Assembly: GCA_002633005.1 (NCBI GenBank)
Contig: NMRA01000620.1
Location: 20,345-77,519 of the forward strand
Source: Phoronis australis
Lineage: Eukaryota > Phoronida > Phoronidae
Direction of reading: 5' to 3'
DNA: 57,175 nucleotides
The notes under the pieces were generated by a model that was given only the letters and a program-made list of their open reading frames with translations, had not been told where the DNA came from and searched no databases. The position numbers were made by a program, and so were the translations under genes. Of this stretch, positions 1 through 12,000 are shown in pieces (within the stretch, counting starts at the first letter, position 1; each line of letters opens with the position of its first letter).

Positions 1-437
1 GTAAAAATGGCCTTAATAATAAGCAATGAAAATGACATTTTTGTAGGCTAAAATGGAAGGACATAAAAAATTAATAAATCCATCCACCCTAATTTTTCTT
101 GTATGATATTCTTTCTTCTTTCTATTATCTAGTTATTTTTTCAATAGCGTGAAGCGATGATGTGTTGTTCCCGACAAAACGTCACCTACTTCCCAGTACT
201 TCTATTTGCTAATTCTCAGAAAAAGTACAAAGTGGTCGTAAAAAGAGTTAAAAAACTCAGAAACTCTTAAAAAATCAGGATCAGGTTTCTTTTGATAAGA
301 CCAGCTGATGTGCTTAGTTTCAAAAAATGGTGATTTTGCACCTATAGCCCACAATCTGGTTTTTATATGGAATTGCTCTTAAGTCTGTATTAAAAAGTTG
401 GAGTCGGTGAAACTTAACGCCGTTTAGTAGTGAAACT
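1..437. other. no recognisable gene
   Basis: AT-rich sequence with stops in all frames. I see no coding exon or repeat end before the mobile element that begins at 438. Confidence 0.5.
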
Positions 438-727
438 CAGGCCTGTAGCCAGGGGGGGGTTCGGAGGGTTTGATCGAGCCCCCCCCCACCACCGAAAAGG
501 TCCAGCCCCAGCCTCTCCTTTAAAGCAAGGATATAGATGGACAACAACAATAATATTGTTGCTGCTACTCGTACTACTAACTACAATGATAACCAAGTTA
601 GGTGCCAAATAAATTTGAATTCTGATTAAGTGCTTCACGTAATCATCCTGGCTTAGGCTACCCGGCCAACTTCGCCCGAATGGTGAACTGGTGCAATGCG
701 TGGATGACAGGATTGTGCAGAAGAATG

Positions 728-798
728 AGATAAATATGATATATATATATATATAAATATATATATATGTATATATATGTATATATATATATATATAA
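728..798. repeat. (TA)n microsatellite
   Basis: Interrupted run of TA/TATG dinucleotides inside copy A. It is missing at the matching place in copy B (about 10800), so it expanded locally. Confidence 0.9.
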
Positions 799-1471
799 AA
801 ATATATATGGGGCAGACGATTAGAGGAGTCTTTAGGTTTAATTCTTGGACATTGAACGCACGTGGTAGCTACACCAAAGTATAACCAAAAAAGTGTAGAA
901 GTAAATGTCTGTGACTAGATAAGCTATATAGCATCGAGAGAGCTCCCGAATGATCACAAAAAGTATAGTGCGGTGTGAATGCCTTAAAATCGACCGAAAA
1001 CAAAACAGCAGGAAATAGATTTGTCGTCTGCTGTTGTGGTATACTTGATAGCATAGTACGATAAAGTGCAGACACTTTCAAATTTCGAATTGAAAGTGAT
1101 CCTCAAATATTTTGTTCATCTACTGTCCCCTTTGATTGTGGATCGGTGGATTGACATGCATGCGTGTTCGCCTGTGTGCGCTTCCTTTCTCTTTAAATTC
1201 AATAGGCCTACATGTACACGTCGAAGGTAAGTTCACTATTGGCAGTCCTCCTTTGTTGCTCAAAAACCACCCATTTAACTACCGTGTTTTCTTGCATTGA
1301 GAAATCCCCGACAAGCATGTTTACATTATAAGGGAAAGGTAGCTCTAGACCTAATAAAATCTTTGGTCAATGATTAAAGTCTTCTCTTGTCAATCAGTGT
1401 CAATGGTGCACAGCCTCGCAAGCTTCATACGACCAACAAACTTCATTGAGAATGTTTCCACTGTTCAAAGG

Positions 1472-1600
1472 GTTCAGTACTCCGAAGGTTCACTACTCTG
1501 AAGATTCACTACACCGAAGTTTCGCTACCTTCGAAAGTTCCTTACTTCGAATGTTCGCAATTCCGAAACCAGAATTCCGACAGTTCATTACTCTGAATGT
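1472..1600. repeat. 18-bp minisatellite inside copy A
   Basis: Degenerate tandem units built on TTCACTACTCCGAAGG and variants (TTCGCAATTCCGAAACC and similar). The same repeat is seen at 11435-11560, 12376-12500, 13181-13278 and, inverted, 18735-18815 and 19505-19562, so it belongs to the hAT-like family. Confidence 0.8.
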
Positions 1601-2135
1601 CTGCTAATGAGTCGGGACTGACATGAATAAAGCTTTTTTTGTCCATTTAGAAACCATTTAAAGGGTGTGCAAGAGTAGAATAGTTATTAAAACATTGATT
1701 ACATTGTTTACAAATTACTGCCAATCGTGATTCTCCAATCTAAGTAGCGACTTATTCGAAGCAGAGACAACGTCTAGGGCGCGGGTCAGGGCTGCGGCGA
1801 CCAACGGTGGTTTTAAATTTTATAAGACTAAATGAGACTCTCTGACTTTGTGAAGACTGGCAGAGACAAGGTAGCCTACTAGCTACATTAAATTTCGGTA
1901 AGGCCATGCGCGTGGCTCCGATGGGTAAGGTGGAGGCGCATCGGTCCTAAACCTTTCAGTCACGCTGTTAAATGATGAGACCTTGACATGGATTTGGTAA
2001 ATGTATCGTGGTTGATAATTCATCAATATTCCTACTTCATTGTCTTTTAGAAATGCAAGTACGAACTCATTTTCCGTATTCTTAAGGCATGCGGCAATTT
2101 CTCATGCGCATGAAATCCAAATAAAGTGTTTTATT

Positions 2136-2858
2136 ACGACCGAGACTTCGCTCGTGTTTTACGACCGAAATCGCTATATCCAATAACAAATTGGTTTGAA
2201 AGTCACGTGAGCAGTCTAAAGAAGTTTTAAGTTAGTATTTTTCGCTCGTAAATTTAGCAAGTATAGTCAATATATTTAAGTAAAAGTCTACGAGACTACC
2301 AGCCCCTAAATTAATACGCAGTTGACATTGTTTTTGTTATGCAAATGGTTTGTTATTCAAATGTATTGAATAAAGAATGGGTGATTTACCACCAACATTT
2401 AGAAATTCTACTACACAACCCCCTAAAAACGGTTTGAACCAATGTTTTTGCGATGTCATAAGTCATCTGCACGCATTGTTAAGAGTAATAGAACGATACT
2501 TTGCCTACATAAATAAAACGCATGGTTATTTTAACAAATAATATAAAAGTATTGTCAGACAAACTGCTAGATATACATTTTGGCGATGTGCTAAAATCGA
2601 ACCAATGGTTAGGGCAGCAAGTAAAAACATTTCAGTAAGTCTTTGATATTTGCACTTATGTACTTTGCACCTGAGATTTTACTTTCTGAGTACTTCACAA
2701 CATGTGAAAAATATGAGCGTAAGTTAACGAAAGTAAAACTATTAGCGAAAAATATGCTTGTAGAATAACCAGCGCACAACTGTTTCAGAGCTCACGTAGC
2801 CAACAAACCAATTTCTCATTGGATAGAACAATTTCGGTCGTAATTACGCGCGACACTT
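2136..2858. mobile_element. inner inverted-repeat module of copy A
   Basis: The left arm ATTACGACCGAGACTTCGCT and following CGTGTTTTACGACCGAAAT return inverted at about 2803-2858, where ACCAATTTCTCATTGGATAG and TTCGGTCGTAATTACG are found. Copy B has the same module with both arms (13535-14429). Copy C lacks it. This suggests an element nested within an element, or a palindromic domain that copy C lost. Confidence 0.6.
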
Positions 2859-3065
2859 TCACCCGTATACTTTCTGGGCCACATTACATCCGAATTCGAG
2901 CTGATATCTGGTATTACAAATTTCGTCTCATCTAAGGAACGCAGAGCTGAGAGCCCCCTAGTTAAGCTGCGTCATGATCCTTATCGAGAACTCTACAGTG
3001 TCGACGTTTGCAAAATATCAAAGGTCCACCGTTCTATAAATTCGAACCACCCCCGAGCAATGCTG

Positions 3066-4127
3066 CCTACGGGCCTGTAACTATAATTAAAACGTTAGCT
3101 AATTCTAAGCTTAATTTTTTGTTGACAAGTATACCAAATCCACCAGTAAACGTCTTGGATGAATTGAATACGATATTCTTTAGCTTTGGATGGTAGGCTC
3201 GTAATGATAAAATTAAACGAACTACGCCCAAGGGGGACTTTAAATGGTTAATAGAGATACTTTAAGCAAAACTTTAAAGCTCGCCGTGGCCGTAGATATC
3301 TTGAAAGTCCTGCGTCTAAAAGTAGTCAGTTACTTCTATACCCAGTCTACCTGTTCTAAGTGCTTCATTTGGAGAAGACTTTATTACGACGCAGTTAAAT
3401 CTAATTGACAATTCCTGCTGGTGCGATGTACTTGCACGTATGACATCTTTCTATAAGAAAGTAATTGTTGCGAGTAAAGAAGACTTTTTGAATCCATCTT
3501 TGTGGTTTAATAGTAACTTGGAGATCGGAGGCAGAAGTGTTTATAAGTCTTGGTTTGTAAAATGCTTAAGATTTATCAGAGATATGTATACCTCTGACCG
3601 CGATTTCGTTAGTCTAGACCACGTGATAAATGTGTTCGATGCAAAAAAAACAACTTTGCAGAATATAATGGTGTTGTTTCTATTCTAAGGTTTCAAAAGA
3701 AAGTCTAATTTAAAAGTGTTTTAATAACACATTAAAATGTCTATTCTCCTTGCATGCCTTTAGCAATTTCTCACGGAAAGATATGAAGGGTTGTAGACAT
3801 ATTTGTTTTATTTTTAACGACATTAAGAAACCTTCTAAGTCAGAGTGGAAATGGGAAATGGAGTTAGGAGGTAGTTTCAATTGGAAGAGAAATACCCATT
3901 GCCTTATGAAATTACGAAGGAACCCAACAATAGATGGTTCTAATTTAGAATATAACACTGGATTATTGCAACAAATACTTTTGGTCAAAATCCAAGTTCG
4001 GGATTCTAATTTATGTTCCTTTTGTAATGAAGGTCCAGAGGTGCTGTTTCACCTATTCTGGGAATGTCGCCGTGTACAAAATTTTTGGAAGGAATTCAGC
4101 AAACTACTTCAAAGTGCGGAGCGTTGA
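3066..4127 (+). pseudogene. L1/Tx1-like LINE ORF2 3' end, decayed
   Basis: Translated fragments in several frames follow the order of an L1/Tx1-type ORF2 C-terminal part. GPVTIIKTLANSKLNFLL and a PNPP motif with IFFSF lie at 3070-3195. A segment with IGGRSVYKSWF lies at 3440-3688. The last segment (3750-4127) has the family's closing C-x2-C motif (CSFC), then LFHLFWEC and NFWKEF. Frameshifts and stops between segments show that it is dead. It begins at the right end of hAT-like copy A and is cut on its right by the CTCF-like-motif repeat. Clade assignment rests on motif recall only. Confidence 0.8.
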
Positions 4128-4480
4128 AATGCGCCCACGAATGCACTGCAAACGGTGTGCTCCTAGGGTGTTTATTTGTATCATAAAAAGGGCCACTATA
4201 TAGTGCAAAATACTTTGAATCCATCAAAAAACTGGAAAATGTCACCGTTTTTTATTTATGTAAATGTATTATTTACAATGAGGGTAGCCCCATCAGTTCA
4301 CACTGCTTTCCATAGGGGCCCTCAGAAAGCTAACAGAAAGCTATTTACCCCATTTAATGAATATCCGTCAAGAAACTTTAGCAAAACAGAAACAAGAGCA
4401 ACGCAGAGCGTTGAAATGCGCCCACAAATGCATTGCAAATGATGTGCTTTTAGGGTTATTTACTTGTATCATAAAAATGG

Positions 4481-4494
4481 CCACTAGATGGCGC
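4481..4494 (+). promoter_or_regulatory. CTCF-core-like motif
   Basis: CCACTAGATGGCGC fits the CTCF core consensus CCASYAGRKGGCRS (recalled) at every position. Binding is not shown by sequence alone. Confidence 0.35.
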
Positions 4495-5311
4495 GAAACA
4501 AACAATCATCCAAAAACTGGAACATGCCATATGTCATAAAATCTGTCAAGGAGCTTCAGAGAAACAAAGCAAAACAGAATAAAATGAAATTGCCACTAGT
4601 GGGCACAGTGTCCGTTGGATCCGCCTGAAAGTCGTCGTCGTCTGTTGTTATCATCATATAAATACACTTACTAAATTTAACAAAGATCCTGCAATAGGCT
4701 TAGGAGATACAACTATGGGTGCAAAACAAAACTACGACTAGGAGGCGCCACAGTAGTCAATCACCATCATCTAAGGTCGTCTTCACACTGAAACATATAT
4801 GTCAATATTCAAATGATTTGGTTGATACAGGGGTAGACGTCAAAAACAAGATTTGAAACCCGCGAAAATGGCCACTAGGTGGTGAAAAATACCTCGATTC
4901 CATCCAAAAACAGAAAGATAGCGTCATCACACCAATAGATGCCTATATTTAAAATTTTATTAAAATCTGTTGAGGTCCTTTGAAGATACAGAGTTAACGT
5001 AAAAAACTAAAGTTGCCACTAGGAGGCACACCAGTAGTCAGATCTGTCCGAAAGTCATCGTCGTCCGTAGTCGATATCATATAAATACACTTGCTAAATT
5101 AAGTAAAGATCTTGAAAACAGTTTAGGAGACACAGACATGAGCGCAAAAACATGCCACTAGGAGGCGACCCAGTAAACGAAGTCGCCAGAAAATCATCAT
5201 CAGCCGTCCATTTCATAGTAAAAACATACATGCCAATTTTCACAATTATCCTGAAAAATGTTTGGTTGATAGATTAGTGGACGCCAAAAAACTAGCAAAC
5301 AGTAAAAATGG

Positions 5312-5325
5312 CCACTAGGTGGCGC
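5312..5325 (+). promoter_or_regulatory. CTCF-core-like motif
   Basis: CCACTAGGTGGCGC, preceded by GG, matches the core consensus CCASYAGRKGGCRS at every position. It sits in a repeat unit of the 4121-7190 array. Confidence 0.4.
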
Positions 5326-5408
5326 AAACTAGGTCGAATTCATCTGAAAACGGAGAGATAGCGACACCTCAATAATGGATGCCTACAGCCACGTAAAAAG
5401 TAAAATTG

Positions 5409-5422
5409 CCACTAGGTGGCAC
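5409..5422 (+). promoter_or_regulatory. CTCF-core-like motif
   Basis: CCACTAGGTGGCAC is a full core match, 97 bp after the previous full match and in the same orientation. Confidence 0.35.
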
Positions 5423-5716
5423 ACCAGTTGTCAGATCTGTCCGTAAGTCGTCGCCGTTTGTTGTTAACATCATATAAATATACTTACTAAATTTCGTAAA
5501 TATCCTGCAAACGGTTTAGGAGATACAGCCATTGGCGCAAGAAAAAACGAAACTGCCACAAGGAGGCGCCACAGTAGTCGAAATCGTCGGAAAATCATCG
5601 TCAACCGTCCTCTTCATAGTAAGAACAAACATGCCAAATTTTCATAATCATCCTTTGAGCGGTTGGGTTGATAGAGGGGTGGACGCAAAAAACAGACTCG
5701 AAAACAGTAAAAACGG

Positions 5717-5730
5717 CCACTAGGTGGCGC
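5717..5730 (+). promoter_or_regulatory. CTCF-core-like motif
   Basis: CCACTAGGTGGCGC, preceded by GG, is identical to the 5312 site. The neighbouring motifs in the array mostly miss the core by one base (for example GGAGG in place of GGKGG). Confidence 0.4.
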
Positions 5731-5982
5731 AAACTACGTAGAATTTATCCGAAAACGGGAGGATAGCGTCATCTCACTAATAGGTGCCAACATACCAAAT
5801 TTCATGAAAATCCGTTAAGGGTTTTTGAAGATATAAAGGTAAGCGTAAAAAAAATAAAATTGTCACTAGGGGGCACACCGGTAGTCGGATCCGTCCGAAA
5901 GTTCGCTCATGCCGTCCCATTTATAAATGGAACATATGTGCCAAATGTCATGAACGTATGTCAAAGGGTTTTGGAGAGAGCA

Positions 5983-6041
5983 GCGGACGCCGGACGGACG
6001 CCGGACGGACGCCGGACGCCGGATGGACGGACGGGCGGAGA
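5983..6041 (+). repeat. GGACGCC short tandem repeat
   Basis: CGGACGCCGGACGGACGCC-type units repeat about seven times inside the motif array. Confidence 0.85.
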
Positions 6042-7481
6042 TGACGGTATAATGCGTACACATATAAATACGTGGGCGCATAAAAATCAAATTCCCACTA
6101 GGAGACAAAGCGTTCATCGGATCCGTCTGAAAGTTGTCGTCTACCGTTATCAACATCATATCAATACACTTGCTAAATCTAATAAACATTCTGCATAAGG
6201 CTTAGCAGATACAACTAAGGTCGTAAAAACTGTCACTAGGAGGCGCCACAGTAATTGAAGCCGGAAAATCTTCATCAACCGTCCTCTTCACACTAACAAT
6301 AAATAAGCTAATATTCACAATCATCCTAAGAGTGGTTTGGTTGACACAGGGTGGACGCCAAAAGCAGACAAGCAAACAGTTAAAATGGACACTAGATGGA
6401 GCAAAATACGTCGAATCCGTCTGAAAGCCGAAAAATGTCACCGTTTCTTTAAAAGAAAGCAATTTAAGAAATTTCATGAAAACTCGTCGAGGAACTTCAG
6501 AGAAAAAGAGGAAAACAGAAAAAATCAAATTGCCACTAGGGTGCAGTGTTAATCGGACCCGTCTTAAAGTCGTCGTCTTCCGTTGCTAACTTGATAAATA
6601 CACGTGCTAAATTTAAAGAAGATCCTGCACAGGGCGCTAGGAAATACAGATATGCCTGAGCGCAAAACAAAAAAACAAAGCTTCCACTAGGAGGCGCCAC
6701 AGTAGTCGAAGCCATCAGAAAAACATCGTCAATTGTCCTCTTTATAATAAGAACATCAAGTTTTACAATCATTCCTAGACCGGTTTGGTTGATAGAAGGG
6801 TGGACGCCAAAACAGGATCGAAAACAGTAGGTGGCGCAAAATACCTCGAATCCATCCGAAAACGGAAGGGTAGCGTCACCTTGTTGATATATGCATATGT
6901 GCCAAATTTCATGAAAATCGGTTGATGACCTTTGAAGATACAGAGGAAAACGTAAAAAAACCAAAATTGCCACTAAGGGGCACAGCGGAACTCGGGTCGG
7001 TCCGAAACTTGTCGCCCTCTGTCGTCAACCCCATAGAAACACACCCGCCGAATTCCAATAAGATCCTGCAAGGGGTTTAGGAGATACAGCCGCGGACGCT
7101 TGACGCCTGGACGCCCAGACAGTGATGACGGCAATATGCACCCACATATAAAGATGTGGGAGCATAAAAATCCCCTTAGCGTAGTCACCACGACATAAAA
7201 AATTGTGTTTCGTTTGCATAAAATTGATGTATTGGATGAATATAGGTTATACAACGTACGTGTATGTACCAGTGCGTTATTATATCGAGATTCGTGATAC
7301 GCAAAAGTATTCATTTGCATATCCTAGTCAAAAATCTGTTTAAACGAGATTGAAAGAATAAAGAAACGAATAATCCATGTGATGTTTTTAATTCTGATCA
7401 GCGGGTTGTAAATCCATCGAGTATTATAATACACACGGTCGTTTGTCTTCAATCGTACGATGTTTTTGTATGTAGTTTTAT

Positions 7482-8580
7482 AGGCCCGTAGCTAGGGATC
7501 CCCCAAAGTTAAGATTTTGAAAGCGATTGCGAACTAGAATATTTGGGACTTCAGTTGCGGCCTCAGTTATGCTAGCTTTTTGCTTCTCACAGTTAACCAA
7601 GTTAAGGATTATGTGTTTTTGTCTTCAAGGCTTTCATTAGACATTATAAATGTCTTCTGTACCAAGTTTCGTAGATGGGCTCCAACAATTGTTGATTTTG
7701 CAAGCGATTTTGGTTTGAATATGTATTAAAATTTGTGCGAATTTCATTATTGGCCTAAGTCATGCTACATGTAGTTTTTTAGCTCTCAAATATAATCAAG
7801 TTAAGGAATAAGTGGTTTTGTTTCCAAGACTTTCATTAGACATGATGACTATTTACTGTATCAACTTACGCTGATGTGCTCTAAACATTGTCGATTTTGA
7901 AAGCGATTTTGGTTTGAATATGTAGTAAAATTTGTGCGAATTTCATTATTGGCCCTAGTTATGATAGCTTTTTGCTTCTCACAGTTAACTAAGTTAAAGA
8001 GCATGGGGTTTTGTCTTCAAGACATTCATTAGACATGATGAATATGTAATGTACCAACTTTTGCAGATGTGCTCCAGAAATTGTAGATTTTGAAAGCGAT
8101 TTTGGTTTGAATATGTAGTAAAATTTGTACGAATTTCAGTATTGGCCCTAGTCATGTTAGCTTTTTGCTTTAACAGTTAACCAAGTTAAAGAGCATGTGT
8201 TTTTGTCTTCAAGACTTTCATTAGACATGATGAATATGTACTGTACCAACTTTCGCAGATGTGCTCCAAAATTTGTAGATTTTGCAAGCGATTTTGGTTT
8301 GAATATGTAGTAAAATTTGTGCGAATTTCATTATTGGCCCCAGTCATGTTAGCTTTTTGCTTCACACAGTTAACCAAGTCAAAGACCATGTGTTTTTATC
8401 TCCGAGACTTTCATTAGACATTATGAATATGTACTGTACCAACTTTCGTAGATGAGCTCTAAAAATTGAAGATTTCGAAAGCGATTTTGGTCTAAGTTTG
8501 TACAAAAATTATTACGAATTCTAGCTGTGGCTCCATTTATGCTAGGTTTTTGGCTTTCATATTTTATCAAGTTATAGAAC
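7482..8580. repeat. 193-bp tandem satellite, about 5.5 copies
   Basis: The segment GATTTTGAAAGCGATTTTGG recurs at about 7512, 7693, 7893, 8085, 8276 and 8470, a period of 182-199 bp. Each unit also holds GTTAACCAAGTTAA, TTTTTGTCTTCAAGAC and TTCATTAGACATGATGAAT. Outer units are the most diverged. The left boundary GGCCCGTAGCTAGGGATCCC is a version of the hAT-like end seen at 438 and 20383, so the array may be the interior of another such element. Reading frames within it are not coding. Confidence 0.88.
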
Positions 8581-10621
8581 ACCAGTTTTCTTGTAAAATA
8601 TTTACTGACTTCTCAATAAATGAAAGCTTGTATGAGCATGTTTCACTGCTAACCAATAAACTTATAAGTCACAAAAACTTTTGATTGGGATTCTTTGGCG
8701 AATCAAGTTAACCTCCACACAGAAAATTGAGGGGGTAATAATTCTTCACCTTCACTTATGTCAAACAACATTTCTAGGTAAGGTCCATTTCGTTTATGGG
8801 CCTACAAAGAATTCTGGGCTATAGAAAAATCAGTTATCTTTACAATGCACTGAGATAATTCATTGAAGGACATGTTTAAACTGGATTGATAACCCGAAAA
8901 TAAGTGGGAAACATTAAATATTAAGCCAAAATAGATGAAATATCACTAATTTAGGGGTCTGTAATAGTGCAGTGTTTAAATATACACTCACACACACACA
9001 CACACCCACCCGTATATACATAAAGAGTAGGCCCCTATGCCTTCGTTGTATGAAGAAAAAAAGCGTCAGTTCCAGTCTTTCTGGTGCCAGCCAGAATAAA
9101 ATCACATTTCGGGTACGTTGAAATATTTTCAGTTTGACGTTATAAGCGATTTTGCAAAAGCGTTTAATTAAAAATAGGGTACTAAATTCTCAAGTTTTGC
9201 TAAAGATACCAAAGCCTTCAATTTCTTTGCTCAAGAAATAAGTTTCTTTTAGTTTTTGCGAATTGTCAAGACATTTTTATAGGCCTACGAATTGATAACT
9301 GTTGTATGGTTTGATAGGCACCTTATTTCAATTCACGCAGGATACTCGTTCGTCTTGTTCCCACATGAAGTAAGTAATTCCTACTACATATATATTTGCA
9401 AGTTCCTTGATATACAACACTATGGAATATAACACTTTAAAAATTGTCTTGTTTATCAAGGATTGATCTCAGACTTCATTTTCGGAACGCTCCACGCGCT
9501 CAGGACGCATTCAAAGATTTTTAATCTGAAATGTTGTCCTTGGCGAATTCATTTTCCGTAGCAAGGAAGTGTAAATATTTTACTACAGTTTTTACCCATT
9601 GTAGCAGTGATGGGCCATTTTTCCTACGGAGTGTGATTTTATAAAATGATCCTAGAGTTTTTAATACTTTTCCTGATTCTCTCTAATTATTTCGCTTACT
9701 GGAGCTTTGCTACCCCGATTTTGAACATTTTCTTTTTCCCGAATCTTATGAACTGAATTTTCTGGACAAAACAATTCCTGTGTTTTCTTTTAGTGTACAA
9801 CAATATCATGGCATTTTTGTAAGACTTTTCTGAAAGCTGCGCCTGATGATGTAGGAACGCTATATCACGCAGGACACCTATTTTCTTCGGGATCATCGCT
9901 TTCGGTCAGAACAGGTGTGCGTCGAATATTTTAACTTATTACGTACTACAACAAACGATACTGCCTTACTGGGAATATACCCAACCGAGTATTTTTACCC
10001 ATTCGAGTATTTCTGACATATTCTTGAAGGAAATTCAGTACAAGCGAAAAAACATTCAGATCGGAGTCACGACGAAGAGCGTCTTCACCGCGACAGGCCT
10101 AAGGTCGAGCGACGCCCAGGCCAGGAAATGAAATTCAGAAATATTTTAATCTTATGAATCAATTATAACTATATAGTCTACAGTATGCCACTTTTTCGAA
10201 AGAGCTTTTTACTAATTTGCCTTAAACAGAGGATTCCCCGGTCCGGATGCAGGAAAACCTCGGGAATGATCCTACCTAGGTACGGGATTCCTATTCACAA
10301 GTAGAGAGAAAAAGAGAGAGAGAGAGAAAGAGCGACACGGAGGGTGTCAGGTTTATTAACATAAGTAATATTACCTCATAATACAATTTTCAGAGTACAG
10401 TAAAACAAACAAAAACATAATCACAACCCGAAAAGTATCAGGCCATATGTGCGCAAGCCTGTGACTGACCGGCGACTCATATATGAAGTAAATCTAATTA
10501 CAATTCATTTATTAATGTCTAACATAACAATGACAATTGACCAAAATCGTTGCATTATCACACACGTAGTGAACTTCTATTTTTAGGCTTATTTTACAGC
10601 TGTGCCTTGCTGTCATCGTTA
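8581..10621. other. unannotated AT-rich stretch with two microsatellites
   Basis: No gene recognised on either strand. It holds a (CA)n run at about 8989-9006 and a GA-rich run at about 10301-10331. Short open frames are isolated and resemble nothing I know. Confidence 0.5.
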
Positions 10622-10730
10622 GGGAAGAAATTTCACGGGGGAAGTTATTTTATGCCTTACACATAAAATAACTTCCCCCTCAATACCGCGCATGCGCAAC
10701 AGGGTCGGAGTGGGAAGAAATTTCACGGGG
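10622..10730. repeat. 18-bp perfect hairpin between direct repeats
   Basis: GGGGGAAGTTATTTTATG (10637-10654) and its exact reverse complement (10662-10679) flank a 7-base loop. The 19-bp GGGAAGAAATTTCACGGGG is present at 10622-10640, overlapping the stem, and again exactly at 10712-10730. The unit lies just before the left edge of hAT-like copy B. It could be the fold-back end of an unknown element. Confidence 0.8.
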
Positions 10731-11434
10731 AAGAAACTTTACGTGACAGGTACCCGGCCAACTTCGCCCGAGTGGTGTTTGGCAATGCCTAGATGATAGG
10801 ATCGTGTAGACGATTAGAGGAGGTTTTATGTTATTCATGGTCATTGAAAGCACGGGGTGGATACAGTACCAGGGTAACAAAGGAGTCAAGAGGTAAATGT
10901 CTTACCTAAGCTATATAGCAGCGAGAGCGGTCCCAAAATCCCAAAAAGGAGTGCGGTGTGAATGCCTTAAAATCAACCAAAACCAAAACAACAGAAAATA
11001 AGTTTGTCCTCTGCTGTTTTGGTATACTTGATTGCGTAGTACCATAAAGTGCAGACATTTTCAAATTTCGAATTGAAAGTGATCGTCATATATTTTATTC
11101 ATTTAGTGTCTACTTTGATGGTGGATGTGTGTTTGCGTGTGTTTCTGTTCTTTTAAATTCAGTACCCGTCGATGGTCTGTTTACTATTGGCAGTCTTCCG
11201 CCGTTGCTCAAGAACCAGACATTTATCTATATTGTTTTCTTGCATTGAGAAATCCCCGACAAGCATGTTCACATTATTAATGAAAAGTACATGTAGCTCT
11301 AGACCCAATAAAAACTTTGGTCAATGACTAAAGTCTTCTCTTGTCAATACGACTGTCAATGGTGCACAGCCTCGCAGATTTCATACGAACAACAAATTTC
11401 ATTGAGAACATTTTCAAGGTTACATGTCACCATT

Positions 11435-12000
11435 CCGAGGGGTCACTACTCCGAAGTTTAACTACTCCGAGGGTTCGTTAACTTCGAAAGTTCCTTACTT
11501 CGAATGTTCATAATTCCGAAACCAGAATTCCGACAGTTCATTACTCCGATGGTCTGCTAATGAGTGGGAACTAACATTAATAAAGTTTTTTATTTGTGTC
11601 CATTTTGTTGCCATTCAAAGGGTGTGCAAGAGTTTAATAGTTATCAAAACATCGATTTCTATGTTTACAATTGAGCTCTGTTCCAATTACTGCCAATCGT
11701 AATTCCAGAATCTAAGTAACGACTCTTTCTAAAGCAGGGACAACATTCATGTACATTAAGGCGAGGGTCAGGGCTGAGGCGACCAATGGTAGTTTTAAAT
11801 TTTATAAGGCTGAATGAGACTATCCGATTTTGTGAAAAATGGCAGGGACAAGGTAGCCTGCTAAATACATTTAGTTTCGGTAAGGCCATGCGCGTGGTTC
11901 AGGTGGGTGAGGTTGAGGCGCAGTCGTCCTAAACCTTTCAGTGACACTTTGAAAAGACGCGACCTTGACACAGATTTGATAAATGAATCATGGTTGACAA
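11435..12000. repeat. first copy of a 0.56-kb near-identical duplication
   Basis: Matches 12376-12935 with only scattered substitutions and one 6-bp indel (ATGTAC present here). The 3' break is clean: this copy runs into unrelated sequence at 12001, while the second copy continues as the family sequence seen in copy A. Confidence 0.85.

Larger units (their letters stand above)
438..3077 (+). mobile_element. hAT-like non-autonomous element, copy A
   Basis: The left end reads CAGGCCTGTAGCCAGG, followed by a G-rich then C-rich tract. The right end, read inward from the outside, is CAGGCCCGTAGGCAG (3063-3077). The same interior order recurs in copy B (10747-15465) and, inverted, in copy C (18307-20383): an ACCCGGCCAACTTCGCCCGA block near 660, an 18-bp minisatellite near 1480, a CATGCGCATGAAATCC block near 2103, and a GTGTCGACGTTTGC block near 2998. 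No transposase reading frame is visible. The GTAGCCAGG termini resemble those of many animal hAT elements, which is family knowledge. An 8-bp target duplication expected for hAT is not evident. The right end abuts a LINE relic. Confidence 0.7.
4121..7190 (+). repeat. higher-order array with GCCACTAGGnGGC motifs
   Basis: About 18 units of roughly 100-160 bp. Each unit contains a version of GCCACTAGGnGGC near its start and a tail like AAATTTCATGAAAATCCGT or GGTTTAGGAGATACAG. Three unit types cycle: ATGGCCACTAGGTGGCGC, then TTGCCACTAGGGGGCACA, then TGCCACTAGGAGGCGCCAC. This gives a higher-order period near 430 bp. Motif positions include about 4479, 4591, 4736, 4870, 5014, 5154, 5310, 5407, 5554, 5715, 5861, 6231, 6386, 6531, 6681 and 6967. 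Short reading frames inside are chance. Related copies lie at 28139-29390 and inverted at 48060-48345, so it is a dispersed family. Confidence 0.88.

Noticed and set aside
5860-7320. Several 60-145-codon frames on both strands
   Set aside because: They arise from the repeat array, recur with the repeat period and have no protein similarity.
4121-8580. Regularly spaced repeats that might suggest a CRISPR array
   Set aside because: Units are 145-193 bp, contiguous and mutually similar throughout, with no unique spacers, in a eukaryotic intron-bearing sequence.
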